Positions 4,535-10,912 of a stretch of DNA of 25,051 nt are shown here, in pieces. The notes under the pieces were generated by a model, which had not been told where the DNA came from, did not search any database, and was given only the letters and a program-made list of their open reading frames with translations. Position 1 is the first letter of the stretch. The number at the start of each line of letters is the position of its first letter. The DNA lies in IMG/VR virus record IMGVR_UViG_3300038338_000007, positions 1-25,051 of that record, one strand, 5' to 3'. The stretch is from a virus. Both the position numbers and the translations under genes were made by a program.

Positions 4535-4951
4535 ATGAAACCAAAACAACCAAAACCAAATCCACCCACTGAAGATCAAGAACAGATGCTTCTGGCCGAG
4601 TACCTGAACAACCGGTTTGGGTACCACGGCTGGGTGCATGTGCCAAATCAGAGGTGGGCAAAGGTACATTACCTGAGAAAGCTTAGCAAAATGGGTGTGA
4701 AGAAGGGGTTCCCAGACATACTGATTTTTGGACGGGCTATGATACCATACCCCAAACCATGCAACCGTGGTAAACATCTGGTTGATGGGCTAGCTCTGGA
4801 ACTAAAAAGGCAAAAGGGTAACAGGGCAACTTTAGAGCAAAGAATATGGCTGGCTTGGTTTGGCGAACATAATTGGGCGCAAGCGGTTGCATACGGCGCA
4901 CAAGATGCTATAACAAAGATAGAGGAGGTATACGGAAAATGGACAAAATAA
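4535..4951 (+). CDS. VRR-NUC domain nuclease
   Basis: A 138-residue protein starting directly after the previous stop. It carries the VRR-NUC (PD-(D/E)xK) signature: an acidic N-terminal helix (EDQEQMLLAEYL), KKGFPDILIF with Asp at about 61, LALELKRQKG with Glu 88 and Lys 90, then a Gln (about 101) in the following helix and a last strand with AQAVAYGAQDA. Family members cleave branched or flap DNA; in phages they are stand-alone proteins, often treated as Holliday-junction-resolvase-like. A role in recombination or in resolving replication products before packaging is inferred from SSB nearby. Confidence 0.88.
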   Translation: MKPKQPKPNPPTEDQEQMLLAEYLNNRFGYHGWVHVPNQRWAKVHYLRKLSKMGVKKGFPDILIFGRAMIPYPKPCNRGKHLVDGLALELKRQKGNRATLEQRIWLAWFGEHNWAQAVAYGAQDAITKIEEVYGKWTK

Positions 4952-5142
4952 GAACTGGAGCGATACCAAACTGTCAGTGTCGGGCCAAGGTGGAAGAGTT
5001 AGAGGAGGCCCTACGCTGGTTGGCGTTCCGGGTGTCAGACGCCCTCTGGATCGCCTACGGTGGCAGTGTGGAAGCGTTGTGTATTGGGGCAACGGAACAG
5101 GCTCGTGAGAATATTAATAGGATCAATAACAATAATGAATAA
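4939..5142 (+). CDS. Small helical protein, unknown
   Basis: A 67-residue protein. The ATG at 4939 is chosen because AGGAGG lies about 11 bases upstream and this start gives the 13-base overlap typical of the region. Residues 12-34 (CQCRAKVEELEEALRWLAF) are helical with a coiled-coil look; the C terminus is Asn-rich. Overlaps the lipoprotein start by eight bases. No family recognised. Confidence 0.65.
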   Translation: MDKIRTGAIPNCQCRAKVEELEEALRWLAFRVSDALWIAYGGSVEALCIGATEQARENINRINNNNE

Positions 5143-5602
5143 AAACGCAATAACGTTGATAGTAAGTATTTCGCTATTGTTCGGTGGCTGTGCCGTACCA
5201 ACAGGCGAGGACTATTCCGTAGACTACGAGAATGCTAGAAGGGCGACGATAGAGGCGTGGGAAGAGGTCATCGGGCGGGTGTCAGATAGATGTTACGACA
5301 GGTCGGTAGACGCGATGGTTACCGAGGCCGGCTACTTCCCCGAAAGCTGTATATCACCAACCGGAAACTACGTTGGCTGCTACATGGCGACTGAACACCT
5401 CGGGATAGGGGGCGATATGATATATATACTAGAGACTCGTACGGATAAGCAAAAGCTGGACACCGCGGTCCATGAGTACATCCACTTGTTGGCGACATGC
5501 GAGTTTATTAACCCCGATCCCTTCCATGAAGATAAGCGGTTTTGGGATGACTTCGGGTCCGACACCGTCGAAGCGCACGGGTGTGCGAACCTAAGGCTGT
5601 AG
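5135..5602 (+). CDS. Predicted HExxH metalloprotease-like lipoprotein, copy 1
   Basis: A 155-residue protein. The N terminus is a lipoprotein-type signal: MNKNA, a hydrophobic run, then LLFGG before Cys 19, the predicted lipidated residue. Ala at the next position favours the outer membrane in Gram-negative hosts. HEYIH (113-117) is a zinc metallopeptidase motif, and a His 14 residues after its second His (residue 131, in HEDKRFW) is conserved in the paralogue at 6536, so it could be the third ligand. Four further cysteines are shared (RCYDR, SCIS, GCYM, TCEF), fitting an exported, disulfide-bonded protein. Peptidase activity is inferred. It may act on the host envelope or in superinfection exclusion. 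Ribosome site weak. Confidence 0.85.
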   Translation: MNKNAITLIVSISLLFGGCAVPTGEDYSVDYENARRATIEAWEEVIGRVSDRCYDRSVDAMVTEAGYFPESCISPTGNYVGCYMATEHLGIGGDMIYILETRTDKQKLDTAVHEYIHLLATCEFINPDPFHEDKRFWDDFGSDTVEAHGCANLRL

Positions 5603-5609
5603 GTGCTAA

Positions 5610-5813
5610 GTGAACCATGCTGAATGGCTGCAGTGGTTGATACTAACCATAAGAGCGCACATGAAGCTGGAGTATGGCAACACTGTTCCTCGCAAGGTGT
5701 TGCATGACGCAAGGCGCTATTTGTTGCGTGAGGTAGATGAACTGGACAGAAAACTAGGGAGGAATAGAGATGAAGATAACGAACCAAGCACTAGTAGATG
5801 CGCAGGCGTGTGA
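5610..5813 (+). CDS. 67-residue protein, unknown
   Basis: GTG start with AGGTG four bases upstream, seven bases after the lipoprotein stop. N-terminal half aromatic and hydrophobic (AEWLQWLILTIRAHMKLEY), then a charged helix (LLREVDELDRKLGRNRDEDNE). It may associate with membranes or be a small amphipathic helical protein. It overlaps the first MORN gene by 44 bases in a different frame. No family recognised. Confidence 0.6.
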   Translation: MNHAEWLQWLILTIRAHMKLEYGNTVPRKVLHDARRYLLREVDELDRKLGRNRDEDNEPSTSRCAGV

Positions 5814-6084
5814 GGATCAAGTCGAGCTATTCGAGGCAACGTTTCCGGACGGCGCCACGTGGCCCGACGACATGGAGAAAGCGTCGCGGGCCAAGCTTGA
5901 TGTGCAGTGGGCGATTCGCAAGTTCAAGCTATCGGGTCATTACCGCGAGTGGCACGACAACGGGGAGCTGCGGTGCGACATAACGTACGAGCGCGGCGAG
6001 CTGCACGGTCGTTGCCGCGAGTGGCACGACAACGGGGAGCTGTGGTGCGATGAGATGTGGGAGAACGGGAGGTGGGTGGGATGA
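5770..6084 (+). CDS. MORN/YwqK-repeat protein, two repeats
   Basis: A 104-residue protein. GGGAGGAATAG gives a good ribosome site for the ATG. Residues 1-35 are a short domain with ACEDQVELFEATFPDGATWP, a leader often seen on repeat-containing phage and bacterial proteins. Two MORN_2-type repeats of about 23 residues follow, each with REWHDNGEL and a C-D pair. Such proteins are often labelled YwqK-family antitoxins, but no toxin is apparent, so that label should not be read as function. It is nearly a duplicate of the next gene at DNA level. GC content is clearly higher than in neighbours, suggesting transfer. Confidence 0.85.
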   Translation: MKITNQALVDAQACEDQVELFEATFPDGATWPDDMEKASRAKLDVQWAIRKFKLSGHYREWHDNGELRCDITYERGELHGRCREWHDNGELWCDEMWENGRWVG

Positions 6085-6539
6085 AAATCACGAAGCAAAC
6101 ACTAATAGACGCGAAGGCATGTGAGGATCAAGTCGAGCTATTCGAGGCGACGTTTCCCGATGGCGCCACGTGGCCTGACGATATGGAGAAAGCATCGCGA
6201 ACTGGGCTTGATGTGCCGTGGGCGATTCACAAGTTCAAGCTATCGGGCCGTTACCGCGAGTGGTATACCAACGGGCAACCGTCGCTCGACGAAGCGTACG
6301 AGCGCGGCGAGTTGCACGGTCATTGCCGCAAGTGGCACGCCAACGGGGAGCTGTGGCGCGACGAGATGTGGGAGAACGGGAGGCCACACGGTCGTTTCCG
6401 CGCATGGTACGCCAACGGGGAGCTGCGGTGCGACGCGACGTACGAGCACGGCGCGCGGCACGGTCGTTACCGCGAGTGGCGCGACAACGGGGAGCTGCGG
6501 TGCGACGAGATATGGGAGAACGGGGGGTTGGTGAGATGA
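6081..6539 (+). CDS. MORN/YwqK-repeat protein, four repeats
   Basis: A 152-residue paralogue of the preceding gene, starting on its stop (ATGA) with GGGAGGTGGGTGGG upstream. The N-terminal domain is almost the same (ACEDQVELFEATFPDGATWP), followed by four MORN_2-like repeats (REWYTNGQP, RKWHANGEL, RAWYANGEL, REWRDNGEL) instead of two. Repeat number has therefore changed by internal duplication or loss. Its last codons, WENGG then LVR, provide the ribosome site and ATGA start of the second lipoprotein. Repeat proteins of this kind are usually binding scaffolds; partner unknown. Confidence 0.85.
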   Translation: MKITKQTLIDAKACEDQVELFEATFPDGATWPDDMEKASRTGLDVPWAIHKFKLSGRYREWYTNGQPSLDEAYERGELHGHCRKWHANGELWRDEMWENGRPHGRFRAWYANGELRCDATYEHGARHGRYREWRDNGELRCDEIWENGGLVR

Positions 6540-6991
6540 AGTGGTTGACCATATTCATGTTACTGTCTTTGGGTTGCTACCAAGAGGACTTGTACGAATT
6601 CGTATTAGACTCGTATGACGAAGTGGAGCGCCCGCGATTTGCCGCGGTAGATGCGTGGGAAGAGATGGTCGGTCGTGTTGGTGACGACTGCTACGAGCGC
6701 CTACAGGCGGTTGAGGTGTATCTCGTTAGTGATTTTACAGATGGTTGCACTGTTTTTGAGTATCAGAGTGGCTGTTATCTAAAGCAAGCCAGACAACACG
6801 TTGACTTGATACACGTTTATGACAAGCAGTCTGAGCAGAACAAGGAATATACACTAATACATGAATACATTCATCTGATCCATGCTTGTGAGGAGGGTGG
6901 GTTTGATACGAAACATTTAGACAAGCGGCTGTGGGACCGGTATGCGGGTGATACTGTCGAATCCACAGCAGTAAAGAATCTGGAGTTGTAA
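6536..6991 (+). CDS. Predicted HExxH metalloprotease-like lipoprotein, copy 2
   Basis: A 151-residue paralogue of the lipoprotein at 5135. The ATG at 6536 overlaps the previous stop and begins a signal sequence; the longer in-frame extension reads through the MORN gene in another frame and is not credible. MKWLTIFMLLSLG precedes Cys 14; the lipobox is less regular (Ser at -3). HEYIH (109-113) and the His at 127 (KHLDKRLW) align exactly with copy 1, as do AWEE-GRV-D-CY and four cysteines. Overall divergence is high, so the duplication is old, unlike that of the MORN genes between them. Shared features point to a conserved zinc-binding exported fold. Confidence 0.85.
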   Translation: MKWLTIFMLLSLGCYQEDLYEFVLDSYDEVERPRFAAVDAWEEMVGRVGDDCYERLQAVEVYLVSDFTDGCTVFEYQSGCYLKQARQHVDLIHVYDKQSEQNKEYTLIHEYIHLIHACEEGGFDTKHLDKRLWDRYAGDTVESTAVKNLEL

Positions 6992-7236
6992 TGAGAATCT
7001 ATATTATGGTTTTAATAGTAGCGTTCATCGCGTTGATTTGGTACACGTGTTTGAGTTATGCCGCTCTCCAGGGTAGCCAGGTTGTGGTAATGCTACTTAT
7101 GGCAACGCCGTGGTGCTTTATGGTGTGTTTGTGGACGCATGGCAACGATCAGTACGATGCCGGGTACCGCATTGGACATGCTGCGGGTGTGCTTAAGGCT
7201 TCTCAAAAGGTGGGGGATAACAGTGGTAATCAGTAA
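6991..7236 (+). CDS. Small membrane protein, two predicted segments
   Basis: An 81-residue protein starting on the stop of the lipoprotein (TAATG). Residues 4-25 and about 31-48 are hydrophobic, separated by a short polar turn (ALQGSQ), so two membrane passes are predicted with a soluble C-terminal tail (HGNDQYDAGYRIGHAAG). Linked to the lipoprotein by overlap, so the two may work together at the envelope. Holin-like size, but no endolysin is next to it. Confidence 0.7.
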   Translation: MRIYIMVLIVAFIALIWYTCLSYAALQGSQVVVMLLMATPWCFMVCLWTHGNDQYDAGYRIGHAAGVLKASQKVGDNSGNQ

Positions 7237-7444
7237 AAGAATTTGGGACCGGTATCAAGAACTGCGCACCATGAGATACGCTGAAGGAATGACCCCGGAA
7301 AAGGAGAAGTGGCGTAGTGATGAAGTGTGGCGTATGCATCTGGCGATGTTTTACAACATTCCTGAGCCGCTAGAAGGGCTGTTGGACGATGAAGAGCTGG
7401 TTTATGTCGATCGCCCCTGGAGTAAATATAGAGAGGTGGCCTAG
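7223..7444 (+). CDS. 73-residue protein, unknown
   Basis: GTG at 7223 is chosen because AAAGGTGGGGG lies about eight bases upstream; upstream in-frame ATGs lie inside the previous gene with no ribosome site. The product is rich in W, R and E (RIWDRYQELRTMRYAEGM; KWRSDEVWRMHLAMFY), soluble and probably helical. No family recognised. Confidence 0.6.
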   Translation: MVISKRIWDRYQELRTMRYAEGMTPEKEKWRSDEVWRMHLAMFYNIPEPLEGLLDDEELVYVDRPWSKYREVA

Positions 7445-7726
7445 GTGGGTCGCTGTACCGAGTGTGGGGAGGAAGTGCGGGTGGTAAAAACGCCATATTC
7501 AGAGATTGTCATTGATCCCGCTCCAGATTCCGCCGGAACCGTGTTCTTCATTCGTCGCGTTGCGATAAATTCTCCAAGTCACGCTCGGTATATGCGGAAA
7601 CAGCTTTATCGCGTTCACGCTTGCGCTCAACGATCGGAGCGATTGCGGCTGCGCGAATTAGTGAACGGGAGATCCCGAAAGCAGTGCCCAGTTTTGATGC
7701 GCACCAGAGCCGGTAGGCCCTCATGA
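7445..7726 (+). CDS. Small zinc-finger-like protein, C terminus doubtful
   Basis: GTG start directly after the previous stop, with AGAGGTG upstream. The N-terminal part has the layout of a common phage zinc protein: MGRCTECGEE, a middle with IDPAPDSAGTVFF, and YRVHAC at about 55-60, so CxxC and HxC could bind one metal. After residue 60 the sequence is Arg-rich and unlike the family. From residue 35 on, the DNA is also coding on the minus strand. The natural end may have been replaced by the antisense gene. Confidence 0.6.
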   Translation: MGRCTECGEEVRVVKTPYSEIVIDPAPDSAGTVFFIRRVAINSPSHARYMRKQLYRVHACAQRSERLRLRELVNGRSRKQCPVLMRTRAGRPS

Positions 7727-7862
7727 TTTTAGCCGCTCTTCTGGGTCCGATCTTTTTGCCACCAACGGCCTTAAGCCCCAGTTCCCGCAATACGGCTGCC
7801 AGGGACCAGGGCGAGGTGTTGAGGTATTCGGCAATATCTGCTAAACTGTAACGTACTGCCAT
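7548..7862 (-). CDS. Antisense helix-turn-helix protein
   Basis: The only convincing minus-strand gene here: 104 residues. Residues 6-30 (SLADIAEYLNTSPWSLAAVL) form a clear helix-turn-helix, and GTAFGISRSLIRAA further on may be a second one; the C terminus is highly charged. Codons look natural over the whole length. Its ATG (7862-7860) overlaps the ATG of the plus-strand gene (7861-7863) within CATG, and its 3' end overlaps the preceding gene by 179 bases. No Shine-Dalgarno site upstream. Likely a DNA-binding regulator acquired as a separate unit; a role in its own divergent promoter is inference. Confidence 0.7.
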   Translation of the reverse strand: MAVRYSLADIAEYLNTSPWSLAAVLRELGLKAVGGKKIGPRRAAKIMRAYRLWCASKLGTAFGISRSLIRAAAIAPIVERKRERDKAVSAYTERDLENLSQRDE

Positions 7863-8256
7863 GACTAAAATTAGCAAAAAAAGCAAACAAACGCAACTGG
7901 AACGCATAGATGACAACATGCTTTATGGCAGCCTGAACATTTTAGACGGTGTGTTGGACTTTGCTGATCTAAACCCAGAAGATGAGGAACCCCCTGCCAG
8001 CTGGGTGGAAAGATACGGCGAGGAGGATGCCTGGAAGCGGTTTAGGCTGGCCAGGGTTGGTTGGTTACCATCTAAAAACTTACCCAGCGGTGTGAAGATT
8101 GCATCCACACTGGTTACCGAGGTTCTAAAGGCGAAAATGATGGCCCAGGCAATGAATCGCGATCAAAGAGACCGGCCGCTAAAGAAACCTAAGGTTCAGG
8201 TTGAAGACGTTGAGACAGATGTAGAACAGTTCGGGGAGGTACAGGTTGATGAATAA
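7861..8256 (+). CDS. Candidate terminase small subunit
   Basis: A 131-residue protein with no ribosome site before its ATG; the first in-frame alternative (7918) is not better. The middle, SWVERYGEEDAWKRFRLARV followed by GWLPSKNLPSGVKIA, and the acidic C-terminal tail resemble small proteins found upstream of large terminases in podoviruses, some labelled small terminase. Position, five genes before the large terminase, is compatible but not close. No helix-turn-helix is obvious, which is a point against. The start region was probably changed by the antisense gene next to it. Confidence 0.55.
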   Translation: MTKISKKSKQTQLERIDDNMLYGSLNILDGVLDFADLNPEDEEPPASWVERYGEEDAWKRFRLARVGWLPSKNLPSGVKIASTLVTEVLKAKMMAQAMNRDQRDRPLKKPKVQVEDVETDVEQFGEVQVDE

Positions 8257-8485
8257 GTGGTTGACCCAAAAAATCCGTAACTCGGAAAGGTACTCACAAT
8301 ACGGCAGGTGTTGTTGGTCATGTACGAATGACCAGTGTTGGCTTTTCCGAAACCCACCACACGAATCGGGTGAGGGGCGTGTTTGCATCAGGTACACCGG
8401 TGCGGTTTATGCAAACCCGGCAGAACACATAGAGGAACGAACCCAGGCATCCATGTTATTTGGCAGGGGTGACGACGATGAGTAA
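8249..8485 (+). CDS. Cys-rich small protein, cassette copy 1
   Basis: A 78-residue protein. The ATG at 8249 follows GGGGAGG by nine bases. YGRCCWSCTNDQCW and, later, EGRVCIRYTG give a five-cysteine cluster that probably binds metal, followed by a tail ending GRGDDDE. The next gene is a clear paralogue (YGQCCWTCANTKCGF). The last codons (GACGACGATGAG) contain the next start codon. Confidence 0.75.
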   Translation: MNKWLTQKIRNSERYSQYGRCCWSCTNDQCWLFRNPPHESGEGRVCIRYTGAVYANPAEHIEERTQASMLFGRGDDDE

Positions 8486-8636
8486 CGAGAAACGATACAG
8501 GTTTTATGGTCAGTGTTGCTGGACATGCGCAAATACAAAGTGTGGCTTTTCTCAAATAAATGGCCAGCCACCCCAAGAGAGTAATGAGGGTAGGCAGTGC
8601 TCGCATTATACCAAGTTGGGTGACGACGATGAGTAA
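8478..8636 (+). CDS. Cys-rich small protein, cassette copy 2
   Basis: A 52-residue paralogue of the preceding protein. It keeps YGQCCWTCANTKC, then ESNEGRQCSHYT and the GDDDE end, but lacks about 25 residues between the Tyr and the tail. The start codon lies within the preceding DDDE codons, with GGGGTGA as ribosome site. Its own DDDE codons contain the start of the next gene. Conserved cysteines suggest a small zinc-binding fold; role unknown. Confidence 0.75.
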   Translation: MSNEKRYRFYGQCCWTCANTKCGFSQINGQPPQESNEGRQCSHYTKLGDDDE

Positions 8637-9018
8637 AAGAAAGTGCGTAAACATTCACGATGGCACCCCTGGGATAATCACCAACATTGATGGTGAGGAC
8701 TGTGTTCTGTTCAACGATCGTCGGGGAAACGTGCGCAAGGCTTTGTACTCCCCGCTGAACTGGCGTGAGGACAAGCCAGCTCCCCGCCACTTCCCCAAGA
8801 CGGTAATGTTGCAGGTGGCGTATGAGGCTGATAGAAAACTATTGCAGGTATACGGGCTTCAGGGAAAGGATTGGTTGAGTTTACATCCAGAGGAAAAACG
8901 AGCCTGGCTTGAGGGGACCGCTAACTTCCATGACCAGGGCGAGGTGGTCGGCGAGTTTAGAGAACTACTCCACAACACAATAATGGATACATTGGGACCT
9001 CTATGGAAAGAAGCGTAA
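8629..9018 (+). CDS. 129-residue protein, unknown
   Basis: Starts inside the DDDE codons of the previous gene, with GGGTGA nine bases upstream. The N-terminal third is beta-rich (GIITNIDGEDCVLFNDRRGN), then a proline-rich link, then a helical and acidic part with W and E (DWLSLHPEEKRAWLEG; EFRELLHNTIMDTLG). Just before the virion genes, so it may belong to the packaging or late region, but no family is recognised. Confidence 0.7.
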   Translation: MSKRKCVNIHDGTPGIITNIDGEDCVLFNDRRGNVRKALYSPLNWREDKPAPRHFPKTVMLQVAYEADRKLLQVYGLQGKDWLSLHPEEKRAWLEGTANFHDQGEVVGEFRELLHNTIMDTLGPLWKEA

Positions 9019-9401
9019 AAAAGGCACTGCCGGTAGTAAAGCCATCGAAAGACAACCTGGTCGACTATGTGTCGGATTTAGCAGCCGTGGTGCTGGAGAT
9101 TCGCACTGTCTTAAACCGTTTGATCGGCGAGTACGTGTCAACCGACGATGATTACACATGTCTTGAATCAGATTGGATTATACACGTCACCGCGGCAAAA
9201 ACCGTCACTTTACCTAGCTCATATCGTGTTGCAAGGATTGTTACGATCACAAAAAGCACCGGCTATGCTGTTACGGTGGTACCCCAATCTGGCGAAACGA
9301 TAAACGGCGCTGCAAGCAACACTATTATATCCGGCTATTCCACCAAGTCGTTTGTGGCCAATGACGGCGACTGGGAAACCGCTGGTGTAGGAGTTCCGTG
9401 A
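9003..9401 (+). CDS. Fibre-like beta domain protein
   Basis: A 132-residue protein. The first 45 residues are helical (VDYVSDLAAVVLEIRTVLNR), then a repetitive beta domain: DDDYTCLESDWIIHVTAAKT, VTLPSS, IVTITKSTGYAVTVVP, ETINGAASNT and a final W. This layout (a strand, a VTLP turn, a TI-N-GA turn) is common in tail-fibre, tailspike and decoration proteins. It lies directly upstream of the large terminase, an unusual place for a virion surface protein. Overlaps the previous gene by 16 bases and its stop overlaps the terminase GTG. Confidence 0.7.
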   Translation: MERSVKKALPVVKPSKDNLVDYVSDLAAVVLEIRTVLNRLIGEYVSTDDDYTCLESDWIIHVTAAKTVTLPSSYRVARIVTITKSTGYAVTVVPQSGETINGAASNTIISGYSTKSFVANDGDWETAGVGVP

Positions 9402-10912
9402 GGTTTGCAGAGTTCCCGGTTGATCCAGCTATATATACTCCGAGTAAATGGGGTATGCGGTATCACAACTTAGCGACGACTGAAGCGCTTGGTGCCGGCT
9501 CCGCTGGACCTGGTAAGAGCTTAACACTTCTATTAGATCCATTCCTGCAAATTGCCGTGGAAAACGAGCGGTGTAGCAACCGGGATCACCCAAACCGTAT
9601 AAACTGGGGGGAGTCAAAAGGTTGGGCGCTGCACCTAAGGCGCACTAAGCCAAGGTTGTTGCAGACCCTTTCTCGTGCGCATGTTTTGTTTCGCAAAATA
9701 GATCCAGCGGTTGGGTGGAACTCAAAGGATAGCTACTTCACCTTTCGTAGTGGTTATAAAATCCAATTTGGCCACTGCCGTAATCCCGGTGACTGGAGCC
9801 TATACACCTCGCAAGAGTATTCCCACATAGCCATAGACGAGCTTATCGAGTTTATGGAGGAGCAGGTTCATTGGATTATGACCCGGTTGCGCTGTAGTGA
9901 CCCCATCATGGATAGCATGAAGCGGTTTCGCGCGATGACAAACCCAGTCGTGTCCGATGACCTCGGTGGTATCAAGATGGGTGATACCGAATGGGTCCGA
10001 CGAAGGTACGTTGACCCGTTTCCGGACGGCAACAAGGTTCTTAGCAAAACCGAGAAGGCCAAGGACGGGCGGCTGGTGAAGCGTACTCGGATTTATCTGC
10101 CGGCCACCCTGTATGACAACCCTGATCCGGATTTCGTCCGCTCGTACGAGGACGAGCTGCTCCATAAACCCAGGCACATTAGAGAGGCCCTACTATACGG
10201 TAACTGGTACTGGACTATCGGCGGGTTTTACTCAGACGACTGGGATCCAGACCTACACGTGTGCAAGCCGTTCAAAGTACCGGAATACTGGAAAATTTTC
10301 AGGGCGATGGATTGGGGGTTTAGAAACCCCGGTTGTGTGCACTGGTATGCCATGAGCCCGGATGGCCAGCTCTTTCAAATCCGCGAGGTTACATTTCAGG
10401 ACAAAACCGACAAAGAAATGGCCTTGCGAATAAAGGAAATTGACCGAAAAATGGGCTTTGTGAAGGATAATGTTTCTTTGCTTTCCGGCCCGGCAGACAC
10501 ACAGTTGTGGGAAGAGCGCGGTGAATCGGTTTGCAGTAAAGCAGACACCATGGCTTACTACGGGGTGCAGTGGGTCAAGGCAAATAAAAAATCCCGTGGC
10601 AGAAATGCTGAATTGTTACTAAATAGGTTGCGCGATTTAGATAAAGGTGGTAAAAATCCAGGATTCGTGGTATTCAACAATTGTCAGAAGACTATACAAA
10701 TCATTCCATCCGTGAAAACGGATAAAGAAAACCCGAATGTTCCAGCAGATTCCAAAAACGATCACTGGCATGATAACGTGCTGTATGCGTGTGCATATGC
10801 GTCAATGCCAGGAGTTGGTACAAGCCTAAGAAACGTAAGAGAATGGACACGTGTACCAACGGAGGTAGAAGGCAAAGATGGCGACGGATACGGTTACGGT
10901 TTTAGATACTGA
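9398..10912 (+). CDS. Terminase large subunit
   Basis: A 504-residue protein, close to P22 gp2 (about 499). GTG start overlapping the previous stop (GTGA), with TAGGAG upstream. ATPase: Walker A GSAGPGKS at 34-41 and Walker B HIAIDE near residue 145. The LLYGNW element near residue 268 leads into the nuclease: RAMDWGF (Asp near 304), GPADTQLW (Asp near 366), and NDHWHDNVLYA (Asp near 456) supply the acidic residues of an RNase-H-like fold. It pumps DNA through the portal and cuts it. It overlaps the portal gene by 35 bases. Confidence 0.97.
   Translation: MRFAEFPVDPAIYTPSKWGMRYHNLATTEALGAGSAGPGKSLTLLLDPFLQIAVENERCSNRDHPNRINWGESKGWALHLRRTKPRLLQTLSRAHVLFRKIDPAVGWNSKDSYFTFRSGYKIQFGHCRNPGDWSLYTSQEYSHIAIDELIEFMEEQVHWIMTRLRCSDPIMDSMKRFRAMTNPVVSDDLGGIKMGDTEWVRRRYVDPFPDGNKVLSKTEKAKDGRLVKRTRIYLPATLYDNPDPDFVRSYEDELLHKPRHIREALLYGNWYWTIGGFYSDDWDPDLHVCKPFKVPEYWKIFRAMDWGFRNPGCVHWYAMSPDGQLFQIREVTFQDKTDKEMALRIKEIDRKMGFVKDNVSLLSGPADTQLWEERGESVCSKADTMAYYGVQWVKANKKSRGRNAELLLNRLRDLDKGGKNPGFVVFNNCQKTIQIIPSVKTDKENPNVPADSKNDHWHDNVLYACAYASMPGVGTSLRNVREWTRVPTEVEGKDGDGYGYGFRY

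Noticed and set aside
6218-6535. An upstream in-frame extension of the second lipoprotein through the MORN gene
   Set aside because: The extension is Arg-rich repeat shadow in another frame; the ATG at 6536 has a ribosome site and starts a signal sequence.
5770-6540. The MORN repeats as a toxin-antitoxin system
   Set aside because: The YwqK label is a domain name only; no toxin gene or autoregulated operon is visible.
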